A stretch of 57,956 bases of DNA from an uncultured Paracoccaceae bacterium (GTDB lineage Bacteria > Pseudomonadota > Alphaproteobacteria > Rhodobacterales > Rhodobacteraceae): the NCBI GenBank assembly GCA_938002605.1, contig CALLAF010000043.1, positions 1-57,956 on the forward strand, read 5' to 3'. The notes beneath the pieces are model-generated. The model saw only the letters and a list, made by a program, of their open reading frames with translations, searched no databases and was not told where the DNA came from. Shown in pieces: positions 34,362 to 44,690 of the stretch; the stretch's first letter is position 1; each line of letters starts with the position of its first letter. The position numbers and the translations under genes were made by a program.

Positions 34362-35390
34362 ATGACGAGCCACGTCAAAGTGCCGCAGCCAACGCGCCGC
34401 CGGTTTCTAACAACAACAGCGCTGGGCGCTTTGTCGGTTTCCGCACTTTCTGCGCCAACAGCCTTGTTTGCCCAAGATCCGATTAAGGTCGCTGGCATCT
34501 ACACCGTACCCGTCGAACAGCAATGGGTCAGCCGCATTCATATTGCTGCCCTCGCCGCCCAAGATCGCGGTGATATTGAATACACCTATTCCGAAAATAC
34601 CGCCAACACGGACTATCCGCGCGTTATGCGTGAATATGCCGAAGCAGGTTATGATATGATTGTCGGTGAAATCTTTGGCGCCGAAGCCGAAGCGCGCGAA
34701 GTCGCCGCAGAATATCCTAATGTCGCATTCCTAATGGGATCATCTTTTAAAGAAGACCCGGCACTGCCGAACCTGTCGGTCTTTGATAACTACATCCAAG
34801 ACGCCGCATATCTGTCAGGTATCATCGCTGGTGCCATGTCAGAATCTGGCAATATCGGCATGGTTGGCGGCTTTCCGATCCCTGAGGTAAACCGCTTGAT
34901 GCACGCATTCATGGCCGGCGCATCTGAGATGAACCCTGAGATCGCCTTCCAAGTCTCGTTCATCGGTTCTTGGTTCGATCCACCTAAAGCGAAAGAAACG
35001 GCCTTTGCGATGATCGAAAATGGCGCTGATATGCTTTACGCCGAACGCTTTGGCGTATCTGACGCGGCACAGGAAAAAGGCGTGCTTGCGATTGGGAACG
35101 TGATCGACACCCAAGCAGATTACCCTGAAACTGTCGTAGCCTCTGCGATTTGGGACTTTGGCCCGACTATGGATGCGGCGATTGCCGCTGTGAAGGCCGG
35201 GACATTCACTGCAGCCGATTATGGCACCTATTCGTTCATGAATATGGGTGGGTGCTATCTTGCGCCATTGGGCACGTTCGAAGGTAAGGTCCCGCAAGAG
35301 GCGCTCGATCTAGTCGCGGCGCGCGAGGCGGCGATCAAAGACGGATCATTTACTGTTGTGATCAACGACGAAGAACCGAAGTCGTCATAA
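34362..35390 (+). CDS. BMP-family ABC transporter binding protein, nucleoside/nucleobase type
   Basis: A 342-residue periplasmic binding protein. The N-terminus has a twin-arginine signal, TRRRFLTTTALGALSVSALS, cut near ALFAQ. The mature part has the two-lobe pattern of basic-membrane-protein/PnrA proteins, with DMIVGEIFGAEAEAREVA and GMVGGFPIPEVNRLMHAFMAGA. These bind nucleosides or related bases. The gene starts the operon binding protein, ATPase, permease, permease, deaminase and stops directly before the ATPase start. The exact ligand is not shown; the deaminase suggests a nucleobase or nucleoside. Confidence 0.87.
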   Translation: MTSHVKVPQPTRRRFLTTTALGALSVSALSAPTALFAQDPIKVAGIYTVPVEQQWVSRIHIAALAAQDRGDIEYTYSENTANTDYPRVMREYAEAGYDMIVGEIFGAEAEAREVAAEYPNVAFLMGSSFKEDPALPNLSVFDNYIQDAAYLSGIIAGAMSESGNIGMVGGFPIPEVNRLMHAFMAGASEMNPEIAFQVSFIGSWFDPPKAKETAFAMIENGADMLYAERFGVSDAAQEKGVLAIGNVIDTQADYPETVVASAIWDFGPTMDAAIAAVKAGTFTAADYGTYSFMNMGGCYLAPLGTFEGKVPQEALDLVAAREAAIKDGSFTVVINDEEPKSS

Positions 35391-36932
35391 ATGTCAGGCG
35401 TAGAATCGGCGCAACCCGTTCTGCGCCTGCAAAACATCACCAAACGATTTGGATCAGTCACCGCCAATGAGGCGGTGACTTTTGATCTCGCCAAGGGCGA
35501 GGTCATTGCGCTTTTGGGTGAAAACGGCGCGGGTAAAACCACGCTCATGAATATCCTTTTTGGCCAATATACCGCCGACGAAGGCACCGTTACGGTTTTT
35601 GGCAAGCCGTTACCCCCCGGCAACCCGCGCGCGGCATTGGATGCAGGCGTTGGCATGGTCCACCAGCATTTCACGCTTGCTGAGAATTTGACGGTTTGGG
35701 AAAATATCGTGTTGGGGGCACAGCCGCTTCACGCGCCCCGATTGCGTTCAGGGGCGGCCAAGGCCAAAATTCGCGGCCTATCCGAAGAATTTCAACTCAA
35801 GGTCGATCCTGACGCCAAAATAGGGGCATTGACGGTTGGTGAACGCCAACGGGTTGAGATCCTCAAGGCGCTCTACCGTGATGCCCGCATTCTGATTTTG
35901 GACGAACCCACCGCCGTTTTGACGCCGCAAGAGACTGACGCGCTGTTTGCTACCCTACGCACCGCAATCGATCTTGGGCTCTCGATCGTCTTTATTTCGC
36001 ATAAACTACACGAAGTCATGGCCATTTCAAATCGGGTACTGGTCTTGCGCCATGGCAAATTAGTCGCCGAAAGACCAACGTTAGACACTGATCGCGCAGA
36101 ATTGTCGGCATTGACGGTTGGCGCAGAAACCAGCGCACCTGATCTGGCCCCCGCAACGCCAGGCGCTGCCTTATTAACGCTTTGTGATCTCTCGACATCA
36201 GCCATCGGCACAGCGCCGGGATTGCGTCATGCGAACCTTACGCTGCGGGCCGGACAAATCACCGGATTGGCTGGGGTGTCCGGCAATGGGCAAGCCGCGC
36301 TTTCGGATTTGATTTCGGGTTTGGTAACACCACAAACTGGCCAGCTCAAAGTCGCAGGCGATATAGTTACCGCATGGTCGCCCCGCGATGCCATCGGCCA
36401 AGGGATCGCGCGTATTCCCGAAGATCGACATAAAACCGGGACGATTGCGGATTTCGATCTGACCGAAAACACCATCCTAGAAACGTATGCGACCCAATTT
36501 TCAAAACGCGGCTGGATGAATTGGCGCAAGGCCAAAGCCCATGCGGAAAGCTTGATTGAGACCTATGATGTGCGGTGTTCCGGCCCAGATGCGCGCATTC
36601 GGCTGTTGTCTGGCGGGAATATGCAAAAACTGATTTTGGGGCGGGTGTTAGAAAACGCGCCGCGCATCATTTTGGCCAATCAGCCGGTGCGCGGGCTTGA
36701 TATTGGCGCCGTCAACTATGTCCACGGGCGATTGGCGGCGGCACGCGATGCTGGGGCTGCTGTTTTACTTATCTCTGAAGATCTTGATGAAATTATGCGC
36801 CTGTCTGATGTAATCCATGTGATCAGTGACGGGCGGCTTAGCTCGGAATTCGCACGCGGTACAATGCAACCAGAGCAGCTTGGCGTTTGGATGGCGGGCG
36901 ACGGGTTTGAAGGGCACGACTATGCGGCTTGA
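35391..36932 (+). CDS. double-domain ABC ATPase of the BMP-type importer
   Basis: A 513-residue protein with two ATPase halves. The first has Walker A GENGAGKTTLM, signature TVGERQRVEILKAL and Walker B ILILDEPTAVL. The second has a degenerate Walker A (SGNGQAALSD) and signature LSGGNMQKLILGRV with IILANQPVRGLD in place of a standard Walker B, as in RbsA- and YufO-like proteins. Only one site is therefore expected to hydrolyse ATP well. It begins directly after the binding-protein stop codon and its end overlaps the next gene by 11 bases. Confidence 0.9.
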   Translation: MSGVESAQPVLRLQNITKRFGSVTANEAVTFDLAKGEVIALLGENGAGKTTLMNILFGQYTADEGTVTVFGKPLPPGNPRAALDAGVGMVHQHFTLAENLTVWENIVLGAQPLHAPRLRSGAAKAKIRGLSEEFQLKVDPDAKIGALTVGERQRVEILKALYRDARILILDEPTAVLTPQETDALFATLRTAIDLGLSIVFISHKLHEVMAISNRVLVLRHGKLVAERPTLDTDRAELSALTVGAETSAPDLAPATPGAALLTLCDLSTSAIGTAPGLRHANLTLRAGQITGLAGVSGNGQAALSDLISGLVTPQTGQLKVAGDIVTAWSPRDAIGQGIARIPEDRHKTGTIADFDLTENTILETYATQFSKRGWMNWRKAKAHAESLIETYDVRCSGPDARIRLLSGGNMQKLILGRVLENAPRIILANQPVRGLDIGAVNYVHGRLAAARDAGAAVLLISEDLDEIMRLSDVIHVISDGRLSSEFARGTMQPEQLGVWMAGDGFEGHDYAA

Positions 36933-37971
36933 ACCGATCGCGAACCCAAGTCTTGCGCGGCGATTAACCTTCCCCGCGCTCGCAATTGTCGCGACGATAG
37001 TTATTGCATCACTGCTTGCGATGATCGCGGGCGGCAACCCAATGGCCGTTTTGGGACAAATTTTGATAGGGGCGTTTGGGTCAAAATTCGCCTTATTAGA
37101 GACGCTAAATCGCGCCACGCCACTGATTTTCACGGGGCTTGCGATTGCTGTCGCATTTCGCGCAAAGCTATGGAACATCGGCGCAGAGGCACAATTATAT
37201 GCGGGTGCTGTCGTGGTTGCAGTGCTCGGCACAGGCGCACTACAAATGCCCGCGCCAATCCTGTTAACTGTGATGGCGTTGGCGGCAATGATGGCTGGCG
37301 CTTTCTTACTTCTCGTTCCAGCCTTGCTCAAAACCCGGCTAGGCGTCGATGAGGTCGTCACCACGCTTTTGTTCAACTTCATCTTTTTGCTGTTTGTGTC
37401 CTATCTTTTGGAAGGGCCTCTCAAAGATCCGATGGGTATGGGCTGGCCCAAATCAGCGCGGTTAATCCCAGAGGCCAGACTACCCCGCATCGTAGATGGG
37501 CTGCGTTTGCATTGGGGATTTGCATTGGCGTTGATCGCGGCGGTCATCGTTTGGGTTATCGACGCGAAAACCACGCTTGGTTTTGAAATGCGCGCCGTCG
37601 GCCAGAATGTTGAAGCCGCACGGTTTGCGGGTATTCCAGTCACCAAAGTTATCTTAAAAACAGCGTTGCTATCGGGTGGTTTGGCCGCGCTCGCGGGGTT
37701 TTCTGAAGTCGCTGGATTGAAGGGTTCGCTCACGCTCGATCTATCGCCGGGGTTTGGTTATACGGGAATCGTCGTTGCGATGCTGGCACTATTGCACCCG
37801 CTGGGAGTGATCGTTGCGGCACTATTTGTCGCCGCGATTTTTGTTGGCGCTGACAGTATGAGCCGCGCAATTGGCGTGCCAAGCTACCTTGCCGATATTA
37901 TGCTTGCTACTGCGCTCTTATGCATGGTGCTTGCGATCCTACTGACTAAATTTCGTGTGCGGAGAGACTGA
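36922..37971 (+). CDS. ABC transporter permease, BMP-type importer (first)
   Basis: A 349-residue permease of the BPD_transp_2 type with about eight to ten helices. LNRATPLIFTGLAIAVAFRAKLWNIGAEAQLYAGA and the later RAVGQNVEAARFAGIPV are typical of the YufP/NupP-like subunits. It starts at 36922 (MRLEPIANPS), inside the last codons of the ATPase gene; the longer frame from 36826 is unlikely. It pairs with the next permease to form the channel. Confidence 0.88.
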   Translation: MRLEPIANPSLARRLTFPALAIVATIVIASLLAMIAGGNPMAVLGQILIGAFGSKFALLETLNRATPLIFTGLAIAVAFRAKLWNIGAEAQLYAGAVVVAVLGTGALQMPAPILLTVMALAAMMAGAFLLLVPALLKTRLGVDEVVTTLLFNFIFLLFVSYLLEGPLKDPMGMGWPKSARLIPEARLPRIVDGLRLHWGFALALIAAVIVWVIDAKTTLGFEMRAVGQNVEAARFAGIPVTKVILKTALLSGGLAALAGFSEVAGLKGSLTLDLSPGFGYTGIVVAMLALLHPLGVIVAALFVAAIFVGADSMSRAIGVPSYLADIMLATALLCMVLAILLTKFRVRRD

Positions 37972-38915
37972 TGGAGCTGTTTGAAATCCTGACCTCAGCC
38001 GCGTTTTGGGCAGCGGCCATCCGCATCGCATCACCGCTTATTTTCGCAACCATGGGTGAATTGATTTGCGAACGCGCGGGTGTTTTGAACCTTGGCATCG
38101 AAGGGATCATGGTCGCGGGCGCGTTCGCGGGCTGGATCGCGGTTTGGGCCGGATTACCGCTCTGGGGCGGTGTTAGTGTCGCTTTTATGGTTGGCGTCGG
38201 ACTTGGCGGCATCCATTCTATCCTGTCGGTGCCGTTCGGTTTATCGCAACACGTGGTCGGCATTGGTTTGACCCTGCTTGCCACGTCCGCGACGTTCTAC
38301 ACCTACCGCGTGATGCTGCCCGAGGTGTCGACGCCCCCGAAAATTGACGCATTTCAACCGCTTCATATCCCGGTTCTTTCTGAGATCCCGTTTTTTGGCC
38401 CTGCATTATTTCAGCAAACCGCGCTAACCTATTTGGCATTCATTTTAGTTGGGGTCGTTTCTTTCACATTGTACCGCACGCCGCTCGGCTTAGCTGTCCG
38501 CGCCGCAGGGGAAAGCCCGGCAGCGGTGGCAGCGCAAGGTCTATCGGTCACAGCAATCCGTATGGGCGCGGTCATGGTGGGCAGCGGCTGTATGGCCGTT
38601 GGCGGGGCATTTCTTACCATGTCCGCCTTTGATAGCTTTTTCTTCGATATGGTGAACGGGCGCGGTTGGATCTGCATCGCGCTGGTAGTCTTTGGCGCAT
38701 GGCGTCCGGGCAAGGCCCTGTTTGGCGCGATCCTATTCGCGGCCTTTGACGCGTTGCAAATTCGATTGCAACAAACGGGTATCGGCGCTGTTGTGCCCTA
38801 TCAAGTCTTCCTGATGATGCCTTATATTCTGTCCATCATTGCGCTGATCGTGATGTCGCGCCGCGCTGCAGTGCCCGCCGCGCTGATGGTGCCGTTTAAT
38901 AAAGGAGAGCGCTAG
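37971..38915 (+). CDS. ABC transporter permease, BMP-type importer (second)
   Basis: A 314-residue permease. SPLIFATMGELICERAGVLNLGIEGIMVAGAF near the start is the signature of the YufQ/NupQ-like subunit, and RAAGESPAAVAAQGLSV is the cytoplasmic loop that meets the ATPase. It overlaps the preceding gene by one base and the following deaminase gene by one base, so the five genes are translated as a tight unit. Confidence 0.88.
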   Translation: MELFEILTSAAFWAAAIRIASPLIFATMGELICERAGVLNLGIEGIMVAGAFAGWIAVWAGLPLWGGVSVAFMVGVGLGGIHSILSVPFGLSQHVVGIGLTLLATSATFYTYRVMLPEVSTPPKIDAFQPLHIPVLSEIPFFGPALFQQTALTYLAFILVGVVSFTLYRTPLGLAVRAAGESPAAVAAQGLSVTAIRMGAVMVGSGCMAVGGAFLTMSAFDSFFFDMVNGRGWICIALVVFGAWRPGKALFGAILFAAFDALQIRLQQTGIGAVVPYQVFLMMPYILSIIALIVMSRRAAVPAALMVPFNKGER

Positions 38916-40186
38916 TGTTTGATCTATTGATTAAGGGCGGCACGCTGCCCGATGGCACTGTGTCTGACATTGCTGTGCGTGGCGACCGGATCGCTGAAAT
39001 TGCGCCAAATATCACCGCTGACGCCGCCGAAACGATTGATGCCACAGGTGATCTTGTATCGCCGCCATTTGTGGATCCGCATTTCCATATGGATGCAACG
39101 CTGTCTTACGGCACACCACGGGTAAATGCATCGGGGACATTGCTAGAGGGTATCAACCTTTGGGGGGAACTGCGCGAAATCGCAACCGTGGATGAAATGA
39201 TCGCGCGTGCCTTGCGCTATTGTGATTGGGCGGCCTCGATGGGGTTGCTGGCCATTCGCAGCCATGTCGACACCACCCCCGATCACCTGAACACCGTCAC
39301 TGCCATGCTGGCTGTGAAAGAAGCGGTGAAGGACTATATTGACCTTCAGCTGGTCGCGTTCCCGCAAGTCGGGCTATACCGCGCACCAAATGGCCGCGAA
39401 AATCTGATCCGTGCGTTGGATATGGGGGTCGACGTCGTCGGCGGCATCCCTCATTTCGAACGCACCATGCAAGACGGTGCGGATAGCCTGCAAGACCTGT
39501 GTGAAATCGCGGCTGACCGCGGTTTGATGGTCGATATTCATTGCGATGAAACTGATGATCCCAATTCGCGCCATATCGAAACGCTTGCGTTTGAAACCAC
39601 CCGATTGGGGCTAGAAGGCCGCGTTGCAGGTTCACATCTGACATCCATGCATTCGATGGATAACTACTATGTTTCCAAACTATTGCCGCTGATTGCCGAG
39701 GCTGAAATATCCGCTATCCCGAACCCGCTGATCAACATCATGCTGCAAGGGCGGCACGATACATTCCCCAAACGGCGTGGCCTGACGCGGGTGAAAGAAA
39801 TGCAGGCGATGGGCATCCGCGTCGGCTGGGGGCAAGATTGCGTGCTTGATCCTTGGTACAGTCTTGGCACGGCTGATATGCTTGACGTGGCATTTATGGG
39901 ACTTCATGTCGCACAGATGAGCCACCCAGACGAAATGGCCCGCTGTTTTACGATGGTGACGGAAACTAACGCCGCGATTATTGGTTTGCAGGATTACGGG
40001 TTACACAAGGGCGCGGTCGCGTCGCTTGTGGTTTTGGATGCCGCGAACCCGACCGAAGCGTTGCGTTTGCGCGCTGCCCGGCTTGCGGTGGTTGCCAAGG
40101 GCAAAGTTATTGCGCGTAGTCCCCGTGGGGATGCGACCTTAAATCTATCAGGCCGCCCCGCACAGGTGCGCAGACGTGTGACCTAG
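38915..40186 (+). CDS. amidohydrolase, cytosine-deaminase-like
   Basis: A 423-residue metal-dependent hydrolase. The first metal site is DPHFHMDATLSYG, and later ones are RSHVDTTP, DIHCDETDD and SHLTSMHS with the catalytic Asp in WGQDCVLDPWYSLGT. The pattern is that of CodA-type cytosine or related deaminases. It starts with GTG, overlapping the stop of the upstream permease. As the last gene of an import operon it probably deaminates the imported base or a derivative. Cytosine is one candidate; isoguanine or other pyrimidines fit too. Confidence 0.83.
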   Translation: MFDLLIKGGTLPDGTVSDIAVRGDRIAEIAPNITADAAETIDATGDLVSPPFVDPHFHMDATLSYGTPRVNASGTLLEGINLWGELREIATVDEMIARALRYCDWAASMGLLAIRSHVDTTPDHLNTVTAMLAVKEAVKDYIDLQLVAFPQVGLYRAPNGRENLIRALDMGVDVVGGIPHFERTMQDGADSLQDLCEIAADRGLMVDIHCDETDDPNSRHIETLAFETTRLGLEGRVAGSHLTSMHSMDNYYVSKLLPLIAEAEISAIPNPLINIMLQGRHDTFPKRRGLTRVKEMQAMGIRVGWGQDCVLDPWYSLGTADMLDVAFMGLHVAQMSHPDEMARCFTMVTETNAAIIGLQDYGLHKGAVASLVVLDAANPTEALRLRAARLAVVAKGKVIARSPRGDATLNLSGRPAQVRRRVT

Positions 40187-41553
40187 GTTAAACGGTTCAG
40201 ACAATCCGCAAGCGATGCATCGGCGATCTGCTGATAGAGCGCAAATTCATCCGCGACGCTTGTCCCAAGCGCGGTTTCAAACGCGGCTTGGCTTGACGCG
40301 CTGTGGCTGTCTTGGTCTGCGTCGTCACCAAGGTTAGACTGGAATATCCCCGCAGCACTGACCGGTAGGAAATCTTCGTAAATGATTGGGCTTAGCGTCA
40401 AAACACCCGCATCCAAAAGCGCGGCAGCGCTATGATCGGTTACCTTTGCATCTGGTTGCGCGACAACGAACTTAAAATACGCCAGCCCTTGATCATACAA
40501 CTTGCGCCAATCATCCGGGAACACATCAAAACCTTTTGCCAGCGCATCCATATAATCTTGCGCATTTGATCCATCCCCCGCTGGCAAAATCTGAGCACGT
40601 ACAGCCGCCAGCGTTTCATCATAAAGCGCGCGCCCCTTTGGGGTGAGGGCAACGCCGCGCTGCTCGATTTCACCAAAACGGGCGGTATGGCTTCCAACGT
40701 CCGCACCGCAGTCATTGGCAGGGAAATTCACCACCTCTTCGAGAGCCTTGAATGAAGTCTGACGCAGCAAAATCGGGCATTTGCGGCGCGGCGGACCTTC
40801 GACGATGGCTTTTGCGGGCAGGTCGCGCGCGATCATGGCAGCCTGGGCCGCGTCGATGTCCAACGTGCGCGGGGTCAGGTGGTTAATATGGGGCCCTTTG
40901 AACGACACAACATCGGCAATCAGACGGTGTGCCGCGTTCAGTTGATCAAAGGTCGCGATATCGACGCAAGCATCCGCATGCCAACGGAATGTTTCCAGCA
41001 CCTCGGCGACAAATTGCGTGGCATCTGCAGGGGTTAAGCCGCCATCGGCTTCGGCCTTTTCAGTCAGCTCAATTGCGCCTTTGGTGAAAATTTGTCGCTT
41101 TGCCAGAATCTCTTTGGCCTGCGCGCGTAGGGTTTCATCCGTGATCAATTCCAGACGCAACAACGATGTGAATACGCGAAACGGATTGGCGGCCAATGCC
41201 GCGCGTGTCTTGGGGCGAAAGGCCGTCGAATGGACAGGAACCGCAGCTGGTGACAAGTCGTAATAGCCAACTGGGAACATGCCCATCACCGCAAATACCC
41301 GTGCCATCTGCGCCAGTTCTTGCGCGGTGCCCAAACGGATTGCGCCATGGCGTTCTTGGGAAATACGCGTGGTGTCTTCGTCTGGTGTCAGGTTCAGCGC
41401 TTCGGCCGCAGGCCCATCCAGACATGCCGCATTGGTGTCTTGCACGATCGCAAGCAGGTCGCCGTAGGCCGGGACCTCTGTACGATACATCGCGGACATT
41501 GCCGCTGAAAAATCGGCGCGAATGGTGTCGGGTTGCGCAAATGTCGCGTTCAT
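40183..41553 (-). CDS. 2-oxoadipate dioxygenase/decarboxylase, HglS/YdcJ (DUF1338) type
   Basis: A 456-residue VOC-fold enzyme. The family blocks are VGYYDLSPAAVPVHSTAFRP, in which the His is a metal ligand, GPHINHLTPRTLDID with the second His, and RFGEIEQRGVALTPKGRALYD with the Glu. HglS-type proteins convert 2-oxoadipate to D-2-hydroxyglutarate in lysine catabolism. The start has AGGA nine bases upstream. It converges with the deaminase, overlapping it by four bases, and no other lysine-catabolism gene is next to it. The family is firm; the reaction is inferred from characterised relatives. Confidence 0.87.
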   Translation of the reverse strand: MNATFAQPDTIRADFSAAMSAMYRTEVPAYGDLLAIVQDTNAACLDGPAAEALNLTPDEDTTRISQERHGAIRLGTAQELAQMARVFAVMGMFPVGYYDLSPAAVPVHSTAFRPKTRAALAANPFRVFTSLLRLELITDETLRAQAKEILAKRQIFTKGAIELTEKAEADGGLTPADATQFVAEVLETFRWHADACVDIATFDQLNAAHRLIADVVSFKGPHINHLTPRTLDIDAAQAAMIARDLPAKAIVEGPPRRKCPILLRQTSFKALEEVVNFPANDCGADVGSHTARFGEIEQRGVALTPKGRALYDETLAAVRAQILPAGDGSNAQDYMDALAKGFDVFPDDWRKLYDQGLAYFKFVVAQPDAKVTDHSAAALLDAGVLTLSPIIYEDFLPVSAAGIFQSNLGDDADQDSHSASSQAAFETALGTSVADEFALYQQIADASLADCLNRLT

Positions 41554-41657
41554 CTTGGATCATCCTTGGCTAAATGCGCGGCGCGAAATCGCCGCCCCGC
41601 GCATTTTTAGATCATGGCTTAGAAACGCATGAAAGGCTTGTGATTTCGCAGGCGAAA

Positions 41658-44600
41658 TTACCGTTTCACCCGGAATACCGCCAGATAAAGCGCAGGCACA
41701 AATACCAATGTAATCACTGTACCAGCAATGATACCGCCCATCATCGCATAGGCCATTGGCCCCCAGAAAATCTGTCGCGAAATTGGGATCAACGCGAGGC
41801 TGGCCGCCGCAGCGGTCAGCAAAATCGGACGCGCGCGTGAATCGCTCGCTTCGAATACGGCGTCCCATGCGCTGCGGCCCTTTTCGCGGAGAACTTCGAT
41901 TTCGGATACGAGGATGATCGAGTTACGGATCAAAATTCCCATGAGTGCCAGCACACCCAAGATCGCAACAAAGCCAAGCGGCGCGCCAGATGGTACAAGC
42001 GCCGCAACCACGCCGATCAATCCCAAAGGCGCGACACAGAACACGATGAATGCCAGCCGGAACCCCTGCATTTGAACCATGATCAACGACAGCATGATCA
42101 AGAGCATCACAGGAACAACCGCCGCGATTGGGGCTTGGCTATCTGCGCTGCTTTCGACGGTACCGCCAACCACAGCGTTATAGCCAAGCGGAAGCGCATC
42201 GTTATAGGCCGCGATTTGATCCGTAAGCTGCGTGACAATCGTTGCAGGTTGATCGTCGGTGGCAATCGCTGCTTTGACTGTGATCGTGGGCATGCGGTTG
42301 CGTTGGTGGATCACGGGTTGCTCGGTGTCGTAACTAAACGTCGCAATTGATCGCAGGGGGATCGCGGCGCCGCTTGGCGTAGACAGCTGTAGGTTTGACA
42401 ATGCCTCGACTGATTGCCGATCAGCAGCGTTCCCGCGCACGCGAACATCAACCAAATAGTCATCATCGCGCAACGCTGTAACGGTGTTCCCATCATAGAT
42501 GGTGTAGAGCGATTGGGCGATGTCGCTTGACGACAATCCAAGCTGACGGGCTTTGTCTTGCAAAATATTGATCCGCACGACCCGCGCAGGTTCGTTCCAG
42601 TCAAGCACAATCCCGGTCAAACGGTCATCCGTTGCCAATACGGCGGCCAAATCGCGCGCGTGGTCACGCAATGTGTCCGGGTCAGGCCCGCTCAGCCGAT
42701 ATTGTACGGGGCGACCAACGGGCGGGCCAATTTCAAGAAGTTTCACAAAGATATCTGCGCCGGGAAATTCGGTCTCGGCGATGGTTTGCATCTTAGCGCG
42801 TAGCGCGTCGCGGGCTTCGACAGATGGGGTTTGAATCACGATCTGGCCGGTTTGTGGGCCGGGTGTCGGCACGTCAAAGGCGAGAATAAACCGTGGCGCG
42901 CCGCGACCAACATAAGAAGTCCAGAACAATACGTTTTCATCATCTTCCAGATAGGATTCAAGCCGATCAAGCTGGGCTTGGGTTTCGCTGATGGCGGTGT
43001 TTTGCGGCAGGGCCACATCAATCAACAGCTCAGGTCTGTCGGAATTCGGGAAAAACTGTTGCTCAACAAAGCGCATCCCATAGATCGATCCGCCGAACAC
43101 GATAATTGTCACGATAATCGTGATCCAGCGGAACCGCATCGCATTACGCAAAAGAACGTGGAAGGCGCGGCGGAAACGGCCGGGTTTGATCTCGTGATGC
43201 CCGATGTTTTCTTTGAGCAATGTCACACCAATCAGCGGCGCGAACAGCACAGCCACCACCCATGAAATCGACAAAGAAACCGAAATCACAACAAAGAGCG
43301 AAAACGTAAATTCACCCGCCGCCGAGGAGTTCAAGCCAATCGGAATGAAACCCGCCATCGTGATCAAGGTGCCGGTCAACATCGGAAAGGCAATCGATGT
43401 CCATGCATAAGACGCAGATTTAACGAGGCTTTCGCCCTTTTCCAGCCGCGACATCATCGTTTCAATGGCGATCATGGCGTCATCCACCAGTAAGCCCAAC
43501 GCGATGATCAACGCCCCGAGTGAAATCCGTTGCAACGTAAAGCCAGTGTATTCCATGATCACAAATGTAATCGCCAGCACCAGTGGAATGGTCAGCGCGA
43601 CCACGAACCCGGCGCGCATGCCAAGGCTGACAAAACTAACAGCAAGAACGATCAAAACTGCTTCCAGCAGCGCTTGTAGGAAGTGGTTCACCGCCCCATT
43701 CACAACATGCGGTTGGTTGGCAACTTGGTGGATATCAATCCCGATGGGCAACTGCGTGATCGCATGGGCCATCACGGCATCAAGTTCACCACCAAATTCG
43801 ACAATATTCGCACCGACGCGCATACCGACGGCCAGACCGATCGCTTCTTGGCCTTCGTAGCGGAATAGTTCAGATGGCGGATCTTCATAGCCACGATGGA
43901 TGTCGGCAATATCAGTAAGCGGGAAAAATTGGTCCCCGACGCGCAGGTTAATATCGGCGATGCTTTGTGCGTCATCAAACTGTCCGTCGATCCGCACGAG
44001 CACCTGTTCTGGCCCGGCCTTAATCACACCCGAAGGCAAAATCGCGTTTTGCGCTGCAAGCGTTGCTTGTACCGCTTCTTGGTTAATGCCAAGTGCGGCC
44101 ATCCGTTCGGTTGAAAACTCCAGATAGATAACCTCGTCGCGCACGCCGTAGATTTCGACCTTGCCCGCATCATCAAGCCCCTGAATTTCGCGGCGTACCA
44201 GTTCGACATAGTCACGGACTTCGCGCGGGGTGAAGCCATCATAGGTGAAGGCATAAAGGTTCCCGAACACATCACCAAAGTCGTCGTTGAATTCAAAACC
44301 AAGGAATTCTTCGGGGAAGTCGCCTCTGATGTCGCTCATCATACTTCGGACTCGTTGCCAGATACGTGGCAATTCTTCAGCATCAGTCGACGCAAGAAGC
44401 TCAACGTAAACAATCGTCTGCCCCGCAGCAGTCACAGAGCGCGTGAAGTCAAGCTCTGGCAATTCCTCGAGCTTTTTTTCAATACGGTCAGTGACTTGTG
44501 ACAAAGTCTGTTCGACGTCTGCGCCAGGTAAGGCGGCAGAGACAATCATCGTTTTAATGGCGAAATTGGGGTCTTCTTCACGACCGATATTCACATATGA

Positions 44601-44690
44601 CATCGCCCCGGCAACAACCGAAACGATCATCAAAAACCAAACAAAAGACCGGTGCGAAAGTGCCCAATCGGATAGGTTAAAACGGTTCAT
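41658..44690 (-). CDS. RND efflux permease (AcrB/HAE1 superfamily)
   Basis: A 1010-residue inner-membrane pump. It has the usual twelve helices in two halves, each followed by a large periplasmic loop. Membrane blocks such as GLLVDDAMIAIETMMSRLEKGES carry the paired Asp residues that relay protons, as expected for an active pump. The second half has GFVAILGVLALMGILIRNSIILV. It overlaps the adaptor gene by four bases (ATGA). With two adaptors upstream and no outer-membrane channel here it probably uses a TolC-like protein from elsewhere. The exported compounds are unknown. Confidence 0.9.
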   Translation of the reverse strand: MNRFNLSDWALSHRSFVWFLMIVSVVAGAMSYVNIGREEDPNFAIKTMIVSAALPGADVEQTLSQVTDRIEKKLEELPELDFTRSVTAAGQTIVYVELLASTDAEELPRIWQRVRSMMSDIRGDFPEEFLGFEFNDDFGDVFGNLYAFTYDGFTPREVRDYVELVRREIQGLDDAGKVEIYGVRDEVIYLEFSTERMAALGINQEAVQATLAAQNAILPSGVIKAGPEQVLVRIDGQFDDAQSIADINLRVGDQFFPLTDIADIHRGYEDPPSELFRYEGQEAIGLAVGMRVGANIVEFGGELDAVMAHAITQLPIGIDIHQVANQPHVVNGAVNHFLQALLEAVLIVLAVSFVSLGMRAGFVVALTIPLVLAITFVIMEYTGFTLQRISLGALIIALGLLVDDAMIAIETMMSRLEKGESLVKSASYAWTSIAFPMLTGTLITMAGFIPIGLNSSAAGEFTFSLFVVISVSLSISWVVAVLFAPLIGVTLLKENIGHHEIKPGRFRRAFHVLLRNAMRFRWITIIVTIIVFGGSIYGMRFVEQQFFPNSDRPELLIDVALPQNTAISETQAQLDRLESYLEDDENVLFWTSYVGRGAPRFILAFDVPTPGPQTGQIVIQTPSVEARDALRAKMQTIAETEFPGADIFVKLLEIGPPVGRPVQYRLSGPDPDTLRDHARDLAAVLATDDRLTGIVLDWNEPARVVRINILQDKARQLGLSSSDIAQSLYTIYDGNTVTALRDDDYLVDVRVRGNAADRQSVEALSNLQLSTPSGAAIPLRSIATFSYDTEQPVIHQRNRMPTITVKAAIATDDQPATIVTQLTDQIAAYNDALPLGYNAVVGGTVESSADSQAPIAAVVPVMLLIMLSLIMVQMQGFRLAFIVFCVAPLGLIGVVAALVPSGAPLGFVAILGVLALMGILIRNSIILVSEIEVLREKGRSAWDAVFEASDSRARPILLTAAAASLALIPISRQIFWGPMAYAMMGGIIAGTVITLVFVPALYLAVFRVKR

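Noticed and set aside
40183-40186. Frameshift or error at the overlap of deaminase and HglS genes
   Set aside because: The two genes converge and both have normal C-termini, so a four-base overlap is unremarkable.
41638-41660. Terminator after the RND pump gene
   Set aside because: An inverted repeat ATTTCGC/GCGAAAT is there, but its loop is only two bases and no U-tract follows.
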